A DNA stretch of 13,796 nucleotides from an uncultured Kineothrix sp. (GTDB lineage: Bacteria; Bacillota; Clostridia; Lachnospirales; Lachnospiraceae), in contig CAJUMD010000092.1 of the NCBI GenBank assembly GCA_910587275.1, positions 1-13,796 of the forward strand, read 5' to 3'. Of this stretch, positions 6,332 through 13,430 are shown piece after piece. Both the position numbers and the translations under genes were made by a program. Every line of letters begins with the position of its first letter. Position 1 is the first letter of the stretch. The notes under the pieces are model-generated. The model did not search any database. It was not told the DNA's origin and saw only the letters and a list, made by a program, of their open reading frames with translations.

Positions 6332-6359
6332 AACATAACATTTCAGGCTGAACTGTTAC
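6332..6359 (-). repeat. Right terminal inverted repeat
   Basis: Exact 28-base reverse complement of 5918-5945, with the same internal palindrome. The partial target duplication TGATTTGC follows at 6360-6367. Confidence 0.9.
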
Positions 6360-6367
6360 TGATTTGC
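6360..6367 (+). repeat. Right target-site duplication of the mobile element
   Basis: TGATTTGC, 7 of 8 bases identical to TGGTTTGC at 5910-5917. Removing the element and one duplicate would join the palindrome at 5895-5910 to the iorA promoter region. Confidence 0.65.
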
Positions 6368-6406
6368 CGGAACAAAATTTATTTGGTGGCATTCATCCGC
6401 ATCTTA

Positions 6407-6415
6407 TGGTAGAAT
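6407..6415 (+). promoter_or_regulatory. Candidate iorA promoter, extended -10
   Basis: TGGTAGAAT is an extended -10 (TGn followed by TAGAAT at 6410-6415). No good -35 lies at normal spacing; the best is TGGCAT at 6387-6392. The start point would be near 6422, about 33 bases before the iorA ATG. It lies just outside the mobile element. Confidence 0.5.
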
Positions 6416-6454
6416 ACAAATTAGGAATGATTTCAGACAGGAAGGACAAAGCAA

Positions 6455-8194
6455 ATGGCAGAGAAAAAAATTATGCTGGGAAACGAAGCGATTGCCCGCG
6501 GCGCCTATGAGGCAGGCGTGAAAGTATCCGCGGCTTATCCGGGTACACCCAGTACGGAAATCAGTGAAAATGTGGTGAAATATGATGAAATCTATGCGGA
6601 GTGGTCGCCTAACGAGAAAGTGGCAATGGAAGTGGCTATCGGGGCATCTATCAGCGGCGTGCGTGCGATGGCATCCATGAAGCACGTGGGGGTAAACGTG
6701 GCAGGCGATCCCCTGTATACGGCGGCTTATACCGGCGTAAATGGCGGACTGGTATTGGTGGCGGCAGACGATCCGGGATTGTACAGCTCGCAGAACGAGC
6801 AGGATACCAGGTGCGTGGCAAGGGCGGCCCAGGTGCCGGTACTGGAGCCTTCGGACAGTCAGGAGGCAAAGGATTTCATGAAATTTGCCTTTATGTTAAG
6901 TGAGAAATACGATACGCCGGTGATTTTAAGGACGACCACGCGTCTGTCCCATTCCCAGGGGATGGTTACGCTGGAAGACCGGGAGGAGGTTCCCGACAAG
7001 CCTTATGAGAGGAACATCGGCAAATTTGTCATGATGCCGGCGATGGCAAAGGGCAGGCACGTGTTCGTGGAGCAGCGTATGGAATCCATGGCGGAGGACG
7101 GCTGCGGTTTTCCCATTAACCGGGCGGAATATAACGATACTTCCATCGGTTTTATCACCAGCGGAATTCCCTACCAGTATGTGAAGGAAGTATTTCCCGG
7201 TGCATCGGTGTTAAAACTGGGCATGGTGCATCCCCTTCCGAAAAAACTGATTACGGAATTTGCCTCCAAAGTGGATAAGCTGTACATATTTGAGGAACTG
7301 GAGCCTGTGATTGAGGAACAGGTAAAGTCATGGGGAATCCGGGCGGAAGGAAAAGAAATTTTCACAAGGCAGGGAGAATACAGCGCTAATTTGTTAAGGC
7401 GCGTGCTGCTGCCGGAAGGGGTGGAAGCGGCGCAGCCGGCACAGGTACCGGCGCGTCCGCCGATTCTTTGTCCGGGCTGTCCGCACAGGAGCGTGTTCTC
7501 GGTGTTAAACAAGCTGAAAATCCATGCGGCGGGGGATATCGGCTGTTATACGTTAGGGGCGGTGGCACCTTTGGGCGTCATTGATACGACCATCTGCATG
7601 GGGGCGAGCATTTCTTCCCTGCACGGCATGGAGAAGGCGAAGGGGAAGGAGTATATCAAAAACTGGGTGGCGGTTATCGGTGATTCCACCTTTATGCATA
7701 CCGGCGTCAATTCCCTGATGAACATGGTATACAACCAGGGAACCGGAACCGTGATGATTGTTGACAATTCCACGACGGGCATGACGGGACACCAGGACCA
7801 TGCGGCAACGGGCAAGACTCTGAAAGGGGAAGTGGTGCCTGCCATCAGCATTTACAGGTTCTGCAAGGCAATCGGCATCGAACATGTGGTGGAAGTCAAT
7901 GCTTTTGATTTAAAGGAACTGGAAAAGGTAATAAAGGAGGAAACCGCGAGGGATGAAGTGTCAGTCATCATTACAAAGTCTCCCTGTGTGCTGTTAAAAG
8001 GAAACGTTTTTCCGGACAAATGCGTTCCCGTGCCGGAGAAGTGCAAAAAGTGCGGCGCCTGCTTAAGACCCGGCTGTCCGGCACTGACGAAAAACGAGGA
8101 CGGAACCATTGCAATAGACGAAACGATGTGCAACGGCTGCGGGCTGTGTATGCAGTTATGTCCGTTTGAAGCCATCGTAAAACAGCCGAAATAG
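6455..8194 (+). CDS. iorA: Indolepyruvate ferredoxin oxidoreductase, alpha subunit
   Basis: Thiamine-diphosphate subunit that oxidatively decarboxylates aryl-pyruvates (from Trp, Phe and Tyr) to aryl-acetyl-CoA, passing electrons to ferredoxin; the reaction can also run as reductive carboxylation. It has 579 residues, normal for the family. The N-terminal half opens with LGNEAIARGAYEAGV and AAYPGTPSTEISE, the pyrimidine-binding domain. CPGCPHRSVF starts at residue 339. The thiamine-diphosphate metal motif is GDSTFMHTG from 409, followed by NSTTGMTGHQDH. The C-terminus has two [4Fe-4S] sites, CKKCGACLRPGCP from 530 and CNGCGLCMQLCP from 559, all eight cysteines present. The ribosome binding site AGGAAGG (6439-6445) precedes the ATG by 9 bases. 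iorB follows after 23 bases. Confidence 0.96.
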   Translation: MAEKKIMLGNEAIARGAYEAGVKVSAAYPGTPSTEISENVVKYDEIYAEWSPNEKVAMEVAIGASISGVRAMASMKHVGVNVAGDPLYTAAYTGVNGGLVLVAADDPGLYSSQNEQDTRCVARAAQVPVLEPSDSQEAKDFMKFAFMLSEKYDTPVILRTTTRLSHSQGMVTLEDREEVPDKPYERNIGKFVMMPAMAKGRHVFVEQRMESMAEDGCGFPINRAEYNDTSIGFITSGIPYQYVKEVFPGASVLKLGMVHPLPKKLITEFASKVDKLYIFEELEPVIEEQVKSWGIRAEGKEIFTRQGEYSANLLRRVLLPEGVEAAQPAQVPARPPILCPGCPHRSVFSVLNKLKIHAAGDIGCYTLGAVAPLGVIDTTICMGASISSLHGMEKAKGKEYIKNWVAVIGDSTFMHTGVNSLMNMVYNQGTGTVMIVDNSTTGMTGHQDHAATGKTLKGEVVPAISIYRFCKAIGIEHVVEVNAFDLKELEKVIKEETARDEVSVIITKSPCVLLKGNVFPDKCVPVPEKCKKCGACLRPGCPALTKNEDGTIAIDETMCNGCGLCMQLCPFEAIVKQPK

Positions 8195-8217
8195 CAGGAC
8201 GCAGGAGGAGGAACGAA

Positions 8218-8793
8218 ATGACGACGAAAAGTATCATGATAGTGGGTGTGGGCGGACAGGGGACCCTCCTGACCAGCCGTATCCTTGGGGGAATTACAAG
8301 CGGCGCCGGATATGACGTGAAACTGTCGGAGGTCCATGGGATGGCGCAGCGTGGCGGCAGTGTGGTGACATTCGTCAGGTATGGGGAGACGGTGGCGGAA
8401 CCCATCGTGGAAGAAGGGCAGGCGGACGTGCTGATTGCCTTTGAACGCCTGGAAGCGCTGCGGTATGCCCATTTCCTGAAAAAAGACGGGGTGTTAATCG
8501 TTAATGACTGGCGCATCGAGCCGATTACGGTGGTGACGGGGGCGGCGCAGTACCCGGAGGATATCATTGGAACCTTAAGGAAAAGCCATAAGGTGTATGC
8601 CATCAATGCCATGGAGGAGGCGATGAAATTGGGGAATGCCAAAACATTTAACGTCATCGTGCTCGGCATGGCGGCAAGACATATGGATTTCCCCAAAGAG
8701 GACTGGCTGGAAACCATAGAAAAGACGGTGCCGCCCAAAACGGTGGAAATCAATAAAAAGGCGTTTCTGGCGGGATATGAAAGCGGAATATAA
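8218..8793 (+). CDS. iorB: Indolepyruvate ferredoxin oxidoreductase, beta subunit
   Basis: Gamma-type subunit of the 2-oxoacid:ferredoxin oxidoreductase family and obligate partner of IorA. At 191 residues it has typical length. It opens with IMIVGVGGQGTLLTSRIL, the conserved GxGGQG loop contacting the cofactor or CoA in this family, followed by SEVHGMAQRGGSVVTFVR, the signature of the IorB branch. A strong ribosome binding site, GGAGGAGG, sits a few bases before the ATG. It is separated by 23 bases from iorA and 38 from paaK, which fits one operon. Confidence 0.95.
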   Translation: MTTKSIMIVGVGGQGTLLTSRILGGITSGAGYDVKLSEVHGMAQRGGSVVTFVRYGETVAEPIVEEGQADVLIAFERLEALRYAHFLKKDGVLIVNDWRIEPITVVTGAAQYPEDIIGTLRKSHKVYAINAMEEAMKLGNAKTFNVIVLGMAARHMDFPKEDWLETIEKTVPPKTVEINKKAFLAGYESGI

Positions 8794-8831
8794 GGCGGAA
8801 TAAGACAATAGGACGGGAGAGGGCTTAAGTT

Positions 8832-10130
8832 ATGATTTGGAACGAAACAAAGGAATGTATGAGCCGGGACGAAATGCTGGTACTGCAGAGCGCAAGGCTG
8901 GTGAAGACCGTGGACAGGGTTTACCACAACGTCCCTTTTTACCGGAAGAAGATGCAGGAAATCGGCATTGAGCCGGGGGATGTCAGAGGGATTGAGGATT
9001 TAACGAAGCTGCCTTTTACCACGAAGGCGGATCTTAGGGACAATTATCCCTTCGGACTGTTTGCGGTTCCCCAGTCGGAGATTGTCAGGGTCCATGCGTC
9101 CAGCGGAACGACAGGGAAAGCGACCGTGGTGGGTTATACGAGAAGGGATTTGGAGATATGGAGCGAGTGTGTGGCAAGGGCACTGACCATGGCGGGGGTG
9201 AGCAGGGATGATATTATCCAGGTGGCTTACGGCTACGGTCTGTTTACCGGCGGTTTAGGCGCCCATGGAGGTGCGGAAAAGCTGGGGGCGACGGTAGTTC
9301 CCATGTCTACCGGAAATACGAAGAAACTGACCACGATGATGCTGGATTTTGGGGTAACGGCAATCGCCTGCACGCCCTCCTATCTGCTGCATATTGCCGA
9401 AACGCTGGAAGAAAACGGCCAGGTGGATCACATAAAACTGAAAACCGCAGTCTGCGGGGCGGAACCCTGGACGGAAAACATGCGGAAACAGATTGAAGAA
9501 CGGCTGCACATCCATGCCCACGATATTTACGGCCTGTCGGAAATCATGGGTCCCGGCGTGGCGTGCGACTGTGAATACCATGCGGGGCTTCATGTATATG
9601 ACGACCATTTCCTGCCGGAAGTCATCAGTCCGGAAACACTGGAACCGTTGGCGGACGGGGAAACGGGGGAACTGGTATTTACCACGATTACAAAGGAAGG
9701 TCTGCCGCTTCTCAGATACCGCACCAGGGACCTGACGAGCATTACCCATGAGACTTGTGCGTGCGGAAGGACCCTTCCGAGGATCAGCCGCTTTAAGGGA
9801 CGCTCCGACGACATGCTGATTATCCGCGGTGTCAATGTATTTCCGTCCCAGATTGAGGCTGCGCTTTTGGAAATGGGCGAAACAACGCCCCATTACCGGA
9901 TGGTGGTGGACCGTGTCAATAATCTGGATACCCTGGAAGTACAGGTAGAGGTGGACGAGAAATTCTTCTCCGATGAAATCAGGGAGCTGGAGAAATTGTC
10001 AAAGAAAATCAGCCATGTCATCCAGCAGGCAATCGGACTTGCCGTAAAGGTGAAGCTGGTAGAGCCTAAGAGCATTGAAAGAAGCATGGGCAAAGCGGTA
10101 CATGTGATTGATAACAGGAAACTGGTGTAG
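8832..10130 (+). CDS. paaK: Phenylacetate-CoA ligase
   Basis: Adenylate-forming ligase joining phenylacetate or a related aryl-acetate to CoA with ATP. It has 432 residues, the family norm. The P-loop-like motif ASSGTTGKAT is at 89-98, the adenylation motif YGLSEIMGPG from 233, the ATP-ribose motif YRTRDL at 296-301, and the hinge GRSDDMLIIRGVNVFPSQIE from 323. Lys421 in SMGKAVHV is the likely catalytic lysine of the C-terminal domain. Between 233 and 296 it has DCEYHAGLHVYDDHF, typical of PaaK proteins. In this operon it may charge aryl-acetates for reductive carboxylation by IorAB, or work in the opposite direction to recover the acid and ATP from the thioester. The genes alone do not settle the direction. 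GGGAG plus GAGGG lies shortly before the ATG. Confidence 0.94.
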   Translation: MIWNETKECMSRDEMLVLQSARLVKTVDRVYHNVPFYRKKMQEIGIEPGDVRGIEDLTKLPFTTKADLRDNYPFGLFAVPQSEIVRVHASSGTTGKATVVGYTRRDLEIWSECVARALTMAGVSRDDIIQVAYGYGLFTGGLGAHGGAEKLGATVVPMSTGNTKKLTTMMLDFGVTAIACTPSYLLHIAETLEENGQVDHIKLKTAVCGAEPWTENMRKQIEERLHIHAHDIYGLSEIMGPGVACDCEYHAGLHVYDDHFLPEVISPETLEPLADGETGELVFTTITKEGLPLLRYRTRDLTSITHETCACGRTLPRISRFKGRSDDMLIIRGVNVFPSQIEAALLEMGETTPHYRMVVDRVNNLDTLEVQVEVDEKFFSDEIRELEKLSKKISHVIQQAIGLAVKVKLVEPKSIERSMGKAVHVIDNRKLV

Positions 10131-10166
10131 GCAGCGGTTTATTTTTCAGGACAGGAGGGGTACGGA

Positions 10167-10601
10167 ATGTTTATCAAACAATTATCGGTTTTTGTGGAAA
10201 ACAGGGAAGGACGTTTGGAGGACGTACTTGCGGTGTTAAAGAATAACGGGGTGAATATCGTTTCCTTAAGCCTTGCGGATACCAACGAGTTCGGTATGCT
10301 GCGCCTGCTGGTCAATAAACCGGGGGCAGCAAGGGAAGCTCTCAAAAACGAAGGGTTTTCCGCCAAACTGACGGATGTCATGGCAATCAAGCTGTCCCAC
10401 AGGGTTGGGATGCTGCAGGAGCTTTTGGAAGTAATTTGTGAGGCACACATCAATGTGGAATATATGTATGCGCTGTCCACGGGGGCGGACGATGCCTCCA
10501 TTGTATTGAAAACTTCCGACTTGGCGCTGGCGGAAGAACTTTTACGGGAAAAAGGAGTGGAAATCGTGACTCCGGAGGAAATAGGGCTTGACTTTGCGTA
10601 A
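10167..10601 (+). CDS. Tandem ACT-domain protein of the ior-paaK operon
   Basis: A small 144-residue protein made only of two ACT domains (about 3-68 and 71-135) with the usual alternating strands and helices. Loop segments ENREGRL (11-17) and LSHRVGML (76-83) occupy the positions where ACT domains normally bind amino acids. There is no catalytic or DNA-binding domain. Such stand-alone double-ACT proteins are commonly encoded beside iorAB and paaK, and they probably sense an aromatic amino acid and adjust the pathway enzymes; this is inference. GGAGGGG ends 7 bases before the ATG. It lies 36 bases after paaK and closes the operon. The -35 box of a promoter for the next gene lies within its last codons. 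Confidence 0.88.
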   Translation: MFIKQLSVFVENREGRLEDVLAVLKNNGVNIVSLSLADTNEFGMLRLLVNKPGAAREALKNEGFSAKLTDVMAIKLSHRVGMLQELLEVICEAHINVEYMYALSTGADDASIVLKTSDLALAEELLREKGVEIVTPEEIGLDFA

Positions 10602-10616
10602 TGGGTAAGGTATACT
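10588..10616 (+). promoter_or_regulatory. Promoter overlapping the end of the ACT gene
   Basis: TTGACT (10588-10593), a 17-base spacer and TATACT (10611-10616), one mismatch in each box. The start point would be near 10623. This RNA meets the terminator hairpin at 10635-10669 almost at once, so the promoter makes either a short RNA of about 47 bases or an attenuated helicase mRNA. Confidence 0.65.
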
Positions 10617-10634
10617 AGCGTGGTTAAGGGATTG

Positions 10635-10669
10635 AAAGACAGCACTTTTAAACCGGTGTTGTCTTTTTT
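10635..10669 (+). terminator. Rho-independent terminator between the ACT gene and the helicase gene
   Basis: AAAGACAGCAC (10635-10645) and GTGTTGTCTTT (10656-10666) form an 11-bp stem with one G-U pair and a 10-base loop, ending in six T residues (10664-10669). It ends the ior operon and lies inside the leader of any mRNA from the promoter at 10588-10616. Confidence 0.88.
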
Positions 10670-10704
10670 CGTAAAAGTTGAAGATTGCGTCACAGAGACA
10701 GGAT

Positions 10705-10709
10705 AGGAG
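10705..10709 (+). promoter_or_regulatory. Ribosome binding site that fixes the helicase start
   Basis: AGGAG lies 4 bases before the ATG at 10714, slightly closer than usual. The reading frame is open from a TTG at 10678, but that codon has no Shine-Dalgarno sequence. Confidence 0.65.
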
Positions 10710-10713
10710 TTAC

Positions 10714-12600
10714 ATGAACAGTACAGAACTAAATAGCGTAGAACAGCAAAACAATGCAGAGCAGCAAAACAGTATGGAACAGCAGGATATGGCGAAACAG
10801 CAAAATGACGCGGACCGGAAGGATGGCGAAGAACAGAAAATCAGTTACCGGGATTCCGGAATCGATGAGAGGATTATAAGAGCCGTGGAAGAGATGGGGT
10901 TTGAATACATGACGCCCATCCAGGCGCAGGCAATTCCCGTGATGCTGGACGGAAAGGATTTGATCGGACAGGCACAGACGGGAACGGGAAAGACGGCGGC
11001 GTTTGGGATTCCGGTAATCCAGAACATTGACCCGGAGGACAGGTCCCTGCAGGCAATCGTGCTTTGTCCAACCAGGGAGCTGGCAATGCAGGCAGCGGAG
11101 GAAATCCGCAGATTCGCGAAATATATGCATGGGCTTAAGGTGCTTCCGGTATACGGGGGACAGGATATTACCAGGCAGATCCGTTCGCTGGCAGGCGGGG
11201 TGCAGATTGTGGTGGGGACGCCGGGAAGGGTCATGGACCATATGCGCCGTCATACCATTAAGACGGGACAGATTAAAACCGTGGTTTTGGACGAGGCGGA
11301 TGAGATGCTGAACATGGGCTTCCGTGAGGATATCGAAACCATCCTCAAGGATATGCCGGAAGAAAGGCAGACGGCGCTTTTTTCCGCGACGATGCCCAAA
11401 CCCATACTGGAGATTACAAGGGAATACCAAAAACCGGATGCGGAATATATTAAAATGACGCCGAAGGAAGTGACGATTCCTTTGGTGAAGCAGGCATATT
11501 ATGAGGTGCCGCGCAAGGAAAAGGAAGAAGTGCTGACAAGGCTGATGGATTATTATCATCCCAAGCGTTCGCTGATTTTCTGTAATACGAAGCGGATGGT
11601 GGATGAGCTGACGGAGCATTTGAAGGACCGGGGATACCAGGCGGAAGGAATCCACGGCGATTTGAGCCAGAACCAAAGGGATACGGTCATGAACCTGTTC
11701 CGCGGCGGCAGGACTGCCGTATTGATTGCCACCGACGTAGCGGCAAGGGGAATTGACGTGGACGACGTGGAAGCGGTCTTTAATTATGATGTGCCGGATG
11801 ATATCGAATATTACGTGCACCGTATTGGACGTACCGGAAGGGCGGGCAAGACCGGACGCTCTTTTACGCTGGTAACGGGCAGGGATATGCGCAAGCTGCG
11901 TGAAATCGAAAGGGTCTGTCATACGAAAATCAAAGAACGGAGCATACCGTCGGCAGCGGACATTACTTCCGTGAAGTCGGAGAAAGTGCTTGGGGAAGCC
12001 CTTGAGACGATGCAGAACAAGAATTTGGATAAAACCATGGAATTTTTGCAGGGCAAGCTGGAGGAAGGGGAGTACACTGCCCTGGAGTTGGCTGCCGCGT
12101 TCATGAAAATGAAAATGGGCGACGATATCAAGGATATCAAAATGGAGAAAGGCAAGGGTAAAGAGTTCGGCTTTGGAGGTGGTTTCGGCGGCCGCAAGCG
12201 GGACGGCGCCGGCAAGGGAAAGAAGAAGGAAGGCGCACCGTATGGGGAACGCCGCGGAGAGAAGGCATCCAAAGAGAAATTCCCGAAGGAAAAGCCGTTA
12301 AAAGAAAAGGTATTCAAGGAAAAGCCGTCAAAAGAGAAGGCATCCAAAGATAAATTCCAAAAGGAAAAGCCGTTTAAGGAGAAGCTGCAGAAAGAAAAAA
12401 CGTTTGAAAAAGCGTTTAAAGAAAAACCGTTTAAAGATAAGAAGTTAAAGGAAAAAGCGGGAAAAGAAAAGTCATCCAAGGCAGAGAAACCCTGGTATGC
12501 GGATGTTGCAAAACGCAGCGCTTCCCGCAGGATGATGATGGACGTGGAGCTGGGCGTAAAGCGGGAAAAAGACAGCAAGTCCGGGAAAAAGAAGAAATAA
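10714..12600 (+). CDS. DEAD-box ATP-dependent RNA helicase with Lys/Glu-rich tail
   Basis: Cytoplasmic RNA-unwinding ATPase of the CshA/DeaD type, with roles in ribosome assembly and RNA decay. It has 628 residues. A Gln/Asn-rich leader fills residues 1-42. The Q motif region starts near 63 (FEYMTPIQAQAIP); Walker A AQTGTGKT is at 87-94; PTRELAMQ and TPGR follow; DEAD is at 193-196 and SAT at 224-226. The second RecA-like domain has LIFCNTKRM, TDVAARGID and HRIGRTGRAG (from 369). After about residue 480 come a glycine-rich piece (GFGGGFGGR) and a very basic tail with three 25-residue imperfect repeats (517-591) ending in a lysine run. The core is complete; the tail is longer than in many firmicute helicases and may bind RNA. 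It stands alone behind its own promoter and a terminator-like hairpin. Confidence 0.95.
   Translation: MNSTELNSVEQQNNAEQQNSMEQQDMAKQQNDADRKDGEEQKISYRDSGIDERIIRAVEEMGFEYMTPIQAQAIPVMLDGKDLIGQAQTGTGKTAAFGIPVIQNIDPEDRSLQAIVLCPTRELAMQAAEEIRRFAKYMHGLKVLPVYGGQDITRQIRSLAGGVQIVVGTPGRVMDHMRRHTIKTGQIKTVVLDEADEMLNMGFREDIETILKDMPEERQTALFSATMPKPILEITREYQKPDAEYIKMTPKEVTIPLVKQAYYEVPRKEKEEVLTRLMDYYHPKRSLIFCNTKRMVDELTEHLKDRGYQAEGIHGDLSQNQRDTVMNLFRGGRTAVLIATDVAARGIDVDDVEAVFNYDVPDDIEYYVHRIGRTGRAGKTGRSFTLVTGRDMRKLREIERVCHTKIKERSIPSAADITSVKSEKVLGEALETMQNKNLDKTMEFLQGKLEEGEYTALELAAAFMKMKMGDDIKDIKMEKGKGKEFGFGGGFGGRKRDGAGKGKKKEGAPYGERRGEKASKEKFPKEKPLKEKVFKEKPSKEKASKDKFQKEKPFKEKLQKEKTFEKAFKEKPFKDKKLKEKAGKEKSSKAEKPWYADVAKRSASRRMMMDVELGVKREKDSKSGKKKK
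12262..12486 (+). repeat. Three 75-bp in-frame repeats coding the helicase tail
   Basis: Units 12262-12336, 12337-12411 and 12412-12486 each code 25 residues of the pattern KxKxxKEKPxKEK. Units 1 and 2 share near-identical DNA at their starts (GAAGGCATCCAAAGAGAAAT against GATAAAT); unit 3 has diverged. The exact 75-base spacing points to internal duplication. Copy number may vary between strains. Confidence 0.65.
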
Positions 12601-12622
12601 AGCGTAAAAAGCATAAAGTGCG

Positions 12623-12673
12623 GCGGCAGGGGCATTTTCCGGAAAATACTTTCCGGGAAATGTCTTTTGCCGC
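12623..12673. terminator. Large imperfect hairpin behind the helicase gene
   Basis: GCGGCA (12623-12628) pairs with TGCCGC (12668-12673), CATTT with AAATG, and CCGG with CCGG. It includes the perfect palindrome TTTTCCGGAAAA (12635-12646). It lies between convergent genes, but no strong T run follows on either strand, so efficient intrinsic termination is uncertain. Confidence 0.45.
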
Positions 12674-12705
12674 TTATACGGATAAAACAGTACAAAGCCT
12701 TAACA

Positions 12706-12730
12706 AACCGGTTATCTGCATCCGCCGGTT
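12706..12730. terminator. Short hairpin between convergent genes, possible weak terminator
   Basis: AACCGG (12706-12711) and CCGGTT (12725-12730) form a 6-bp stem with a 13-base loop. On the plus strand ATTCTTT follows, on the minus strand TGTTAAGG. It abuts the stop codon of the minus-strand hydrolase gene. Confidence 0.4.
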
Positions 12731-12735
12731 ATTCT

Positions 12736-13380
12736 TTAGCCCATACCTTCCATATCCAGTGTCAATTCATGGCCATGTTCTTTCAGCCATTTCCTCCGTT
12801 CCCTGTAATCGGGAAGAATCGCTTCCACACATGCCCAAAAGTCCCTGGAGTGATTCATGTGTTCCAAATGGCAAAGTTCATGGACGACCACATAATCCAA
12901 TATGTCAGGGGGCGCCAGCATGAGACGCCAGTTAAAGGACAGGGTTCCGTGCCCGCTGCAGCTTCCCCAGCGGGTTTTCTGGTCACGGACGGAGATAGCG
13001 GAATAGCCGTGACGGATGATATGGCGGTAAGCGCCGGCGTAATAGGCAGCCCTTTGGGAAAAGTAAGGTTTGGCTGCTTCCCGGTATCTTTTCTCCAGGG
13101 CAATCCGCTGGTTTTCGGTAAGGGGCGTCAGTCCTGCCTGTCTTGCCAGCCGTTCTTCTTTACGCTTTAGCAGTTTTATACGTTTTTCGGCAATCCAGTA
13201 TTGTTTTTCCCTTAAAAACCTTACCGCATCCGCATCGGTCCCGCGGAGAGGGAGACGGACGCTGACAGAGGCGTTTTCGTCCAAAACGATGGCACAGGTT
13301 TTACGGTTGCTGCGGATGACCCGGTAGGATATTGTGAAGGGAATATGGTTTTTGTCCGTTAATTCAATTGTTTTATCCAT
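12736..13380 (-). CDS. YgjP/DUF45 family metal-dependent hydrolase
   Basis: A 214-residue protein of the YgjP-like (DUF45) zinc-peptidase-related family, sometimes annotated as an M48-like or SprT-like hydrolase; its physiological substrate is unknown. The zinc motif is HELCH at 167-171, with the likely third ligand His177 in HMNHSRDFW. The preceding conserved block RDQKTRWGSCS and FNWRLMLAPPDILDYVVVHE is typical of the family. The frame is open further upstream, to 13467, but the ATG at 13380 is chosen: AAAGGA lies 8 bases ahead of it, and the family's strand-rich N-terminus begins there, while the extra 29 residues look unrelated. No signal peptide. It converges on the helicase gene. No clear promoter was found; a weak TTGCCC and TATAGA pair with only 15 bases between them overlaps the repeat at 13431. 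Confidence 0.9.
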   Translation of the reverse strand: MDKTIELTDKNHIPFTISYRVIRSNRKTCAIVLDENASVSVRLPLRGTDADAVRFLREKQYWIAEKRIKLLKRKEERLARQAGLTPLTENQRIALEKRYREAAKPYFSQRAAYYAGAYRHIIRHGYSAISVRDQKTRWGSCSGHGTLSFNWRLMLAPPDILDYVVVHELCHLEHMNHSRDFWACVEAILPDYRERRKWLKEHGHELTLDMEGMG

Positions 13381-13430
13381 TTTTATGTTCCTTTTGCTTT
13401 TCTTTGTCCGGTTTCTATATCGTGTTATTC

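Larger units (their letters stand above)
5918..6359. mobile_element. 442-bp MITE-like element with perfect 28-bp terminal inverted repeats
   Basis: The terminal repeats 5918-5945 and 6332-6359 are exact 28-base reverse complements, beginning GTAACAGTTCAG and ending CTGAACTGTTAC. The flanks 5910-5917 and 6360-6367 agree at 7 of 8 bases, as expected of a target duplication. A second copy of the left end begins at 13711: in the visible overlap 83 of 86 bases match, apart from a 6-base insertion (TGGCAG) here. No protein gene of plausible quality lies inside, and no transposase is present, so the element must be mobilised in trans if it is active. The GTAA ends and 8-bp duplication resemble IS66-family features, but that assignment is only inference. 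The interior is rich in hairpins: 6046-6077, 6091-6118, 6180-6193, 6203-6226, and a long-range pairing 6130-6145 with 6241-6256. Confidence 0.85.

Noticed and set aside
6110..6412. 100-codon open frame through the mobile element
   Set aside because: It crosses hairpins, the terminal repeat and the iorA promoter, has no ribosome binding site, and resembles no transposase.
10678..10713. TTG start 12 codons upstream of the helicase ATG
   Set aside because: No ribosome binding site before it, and it sits right behind the terminator T run; AGGAG precedes the ATG at 10714.
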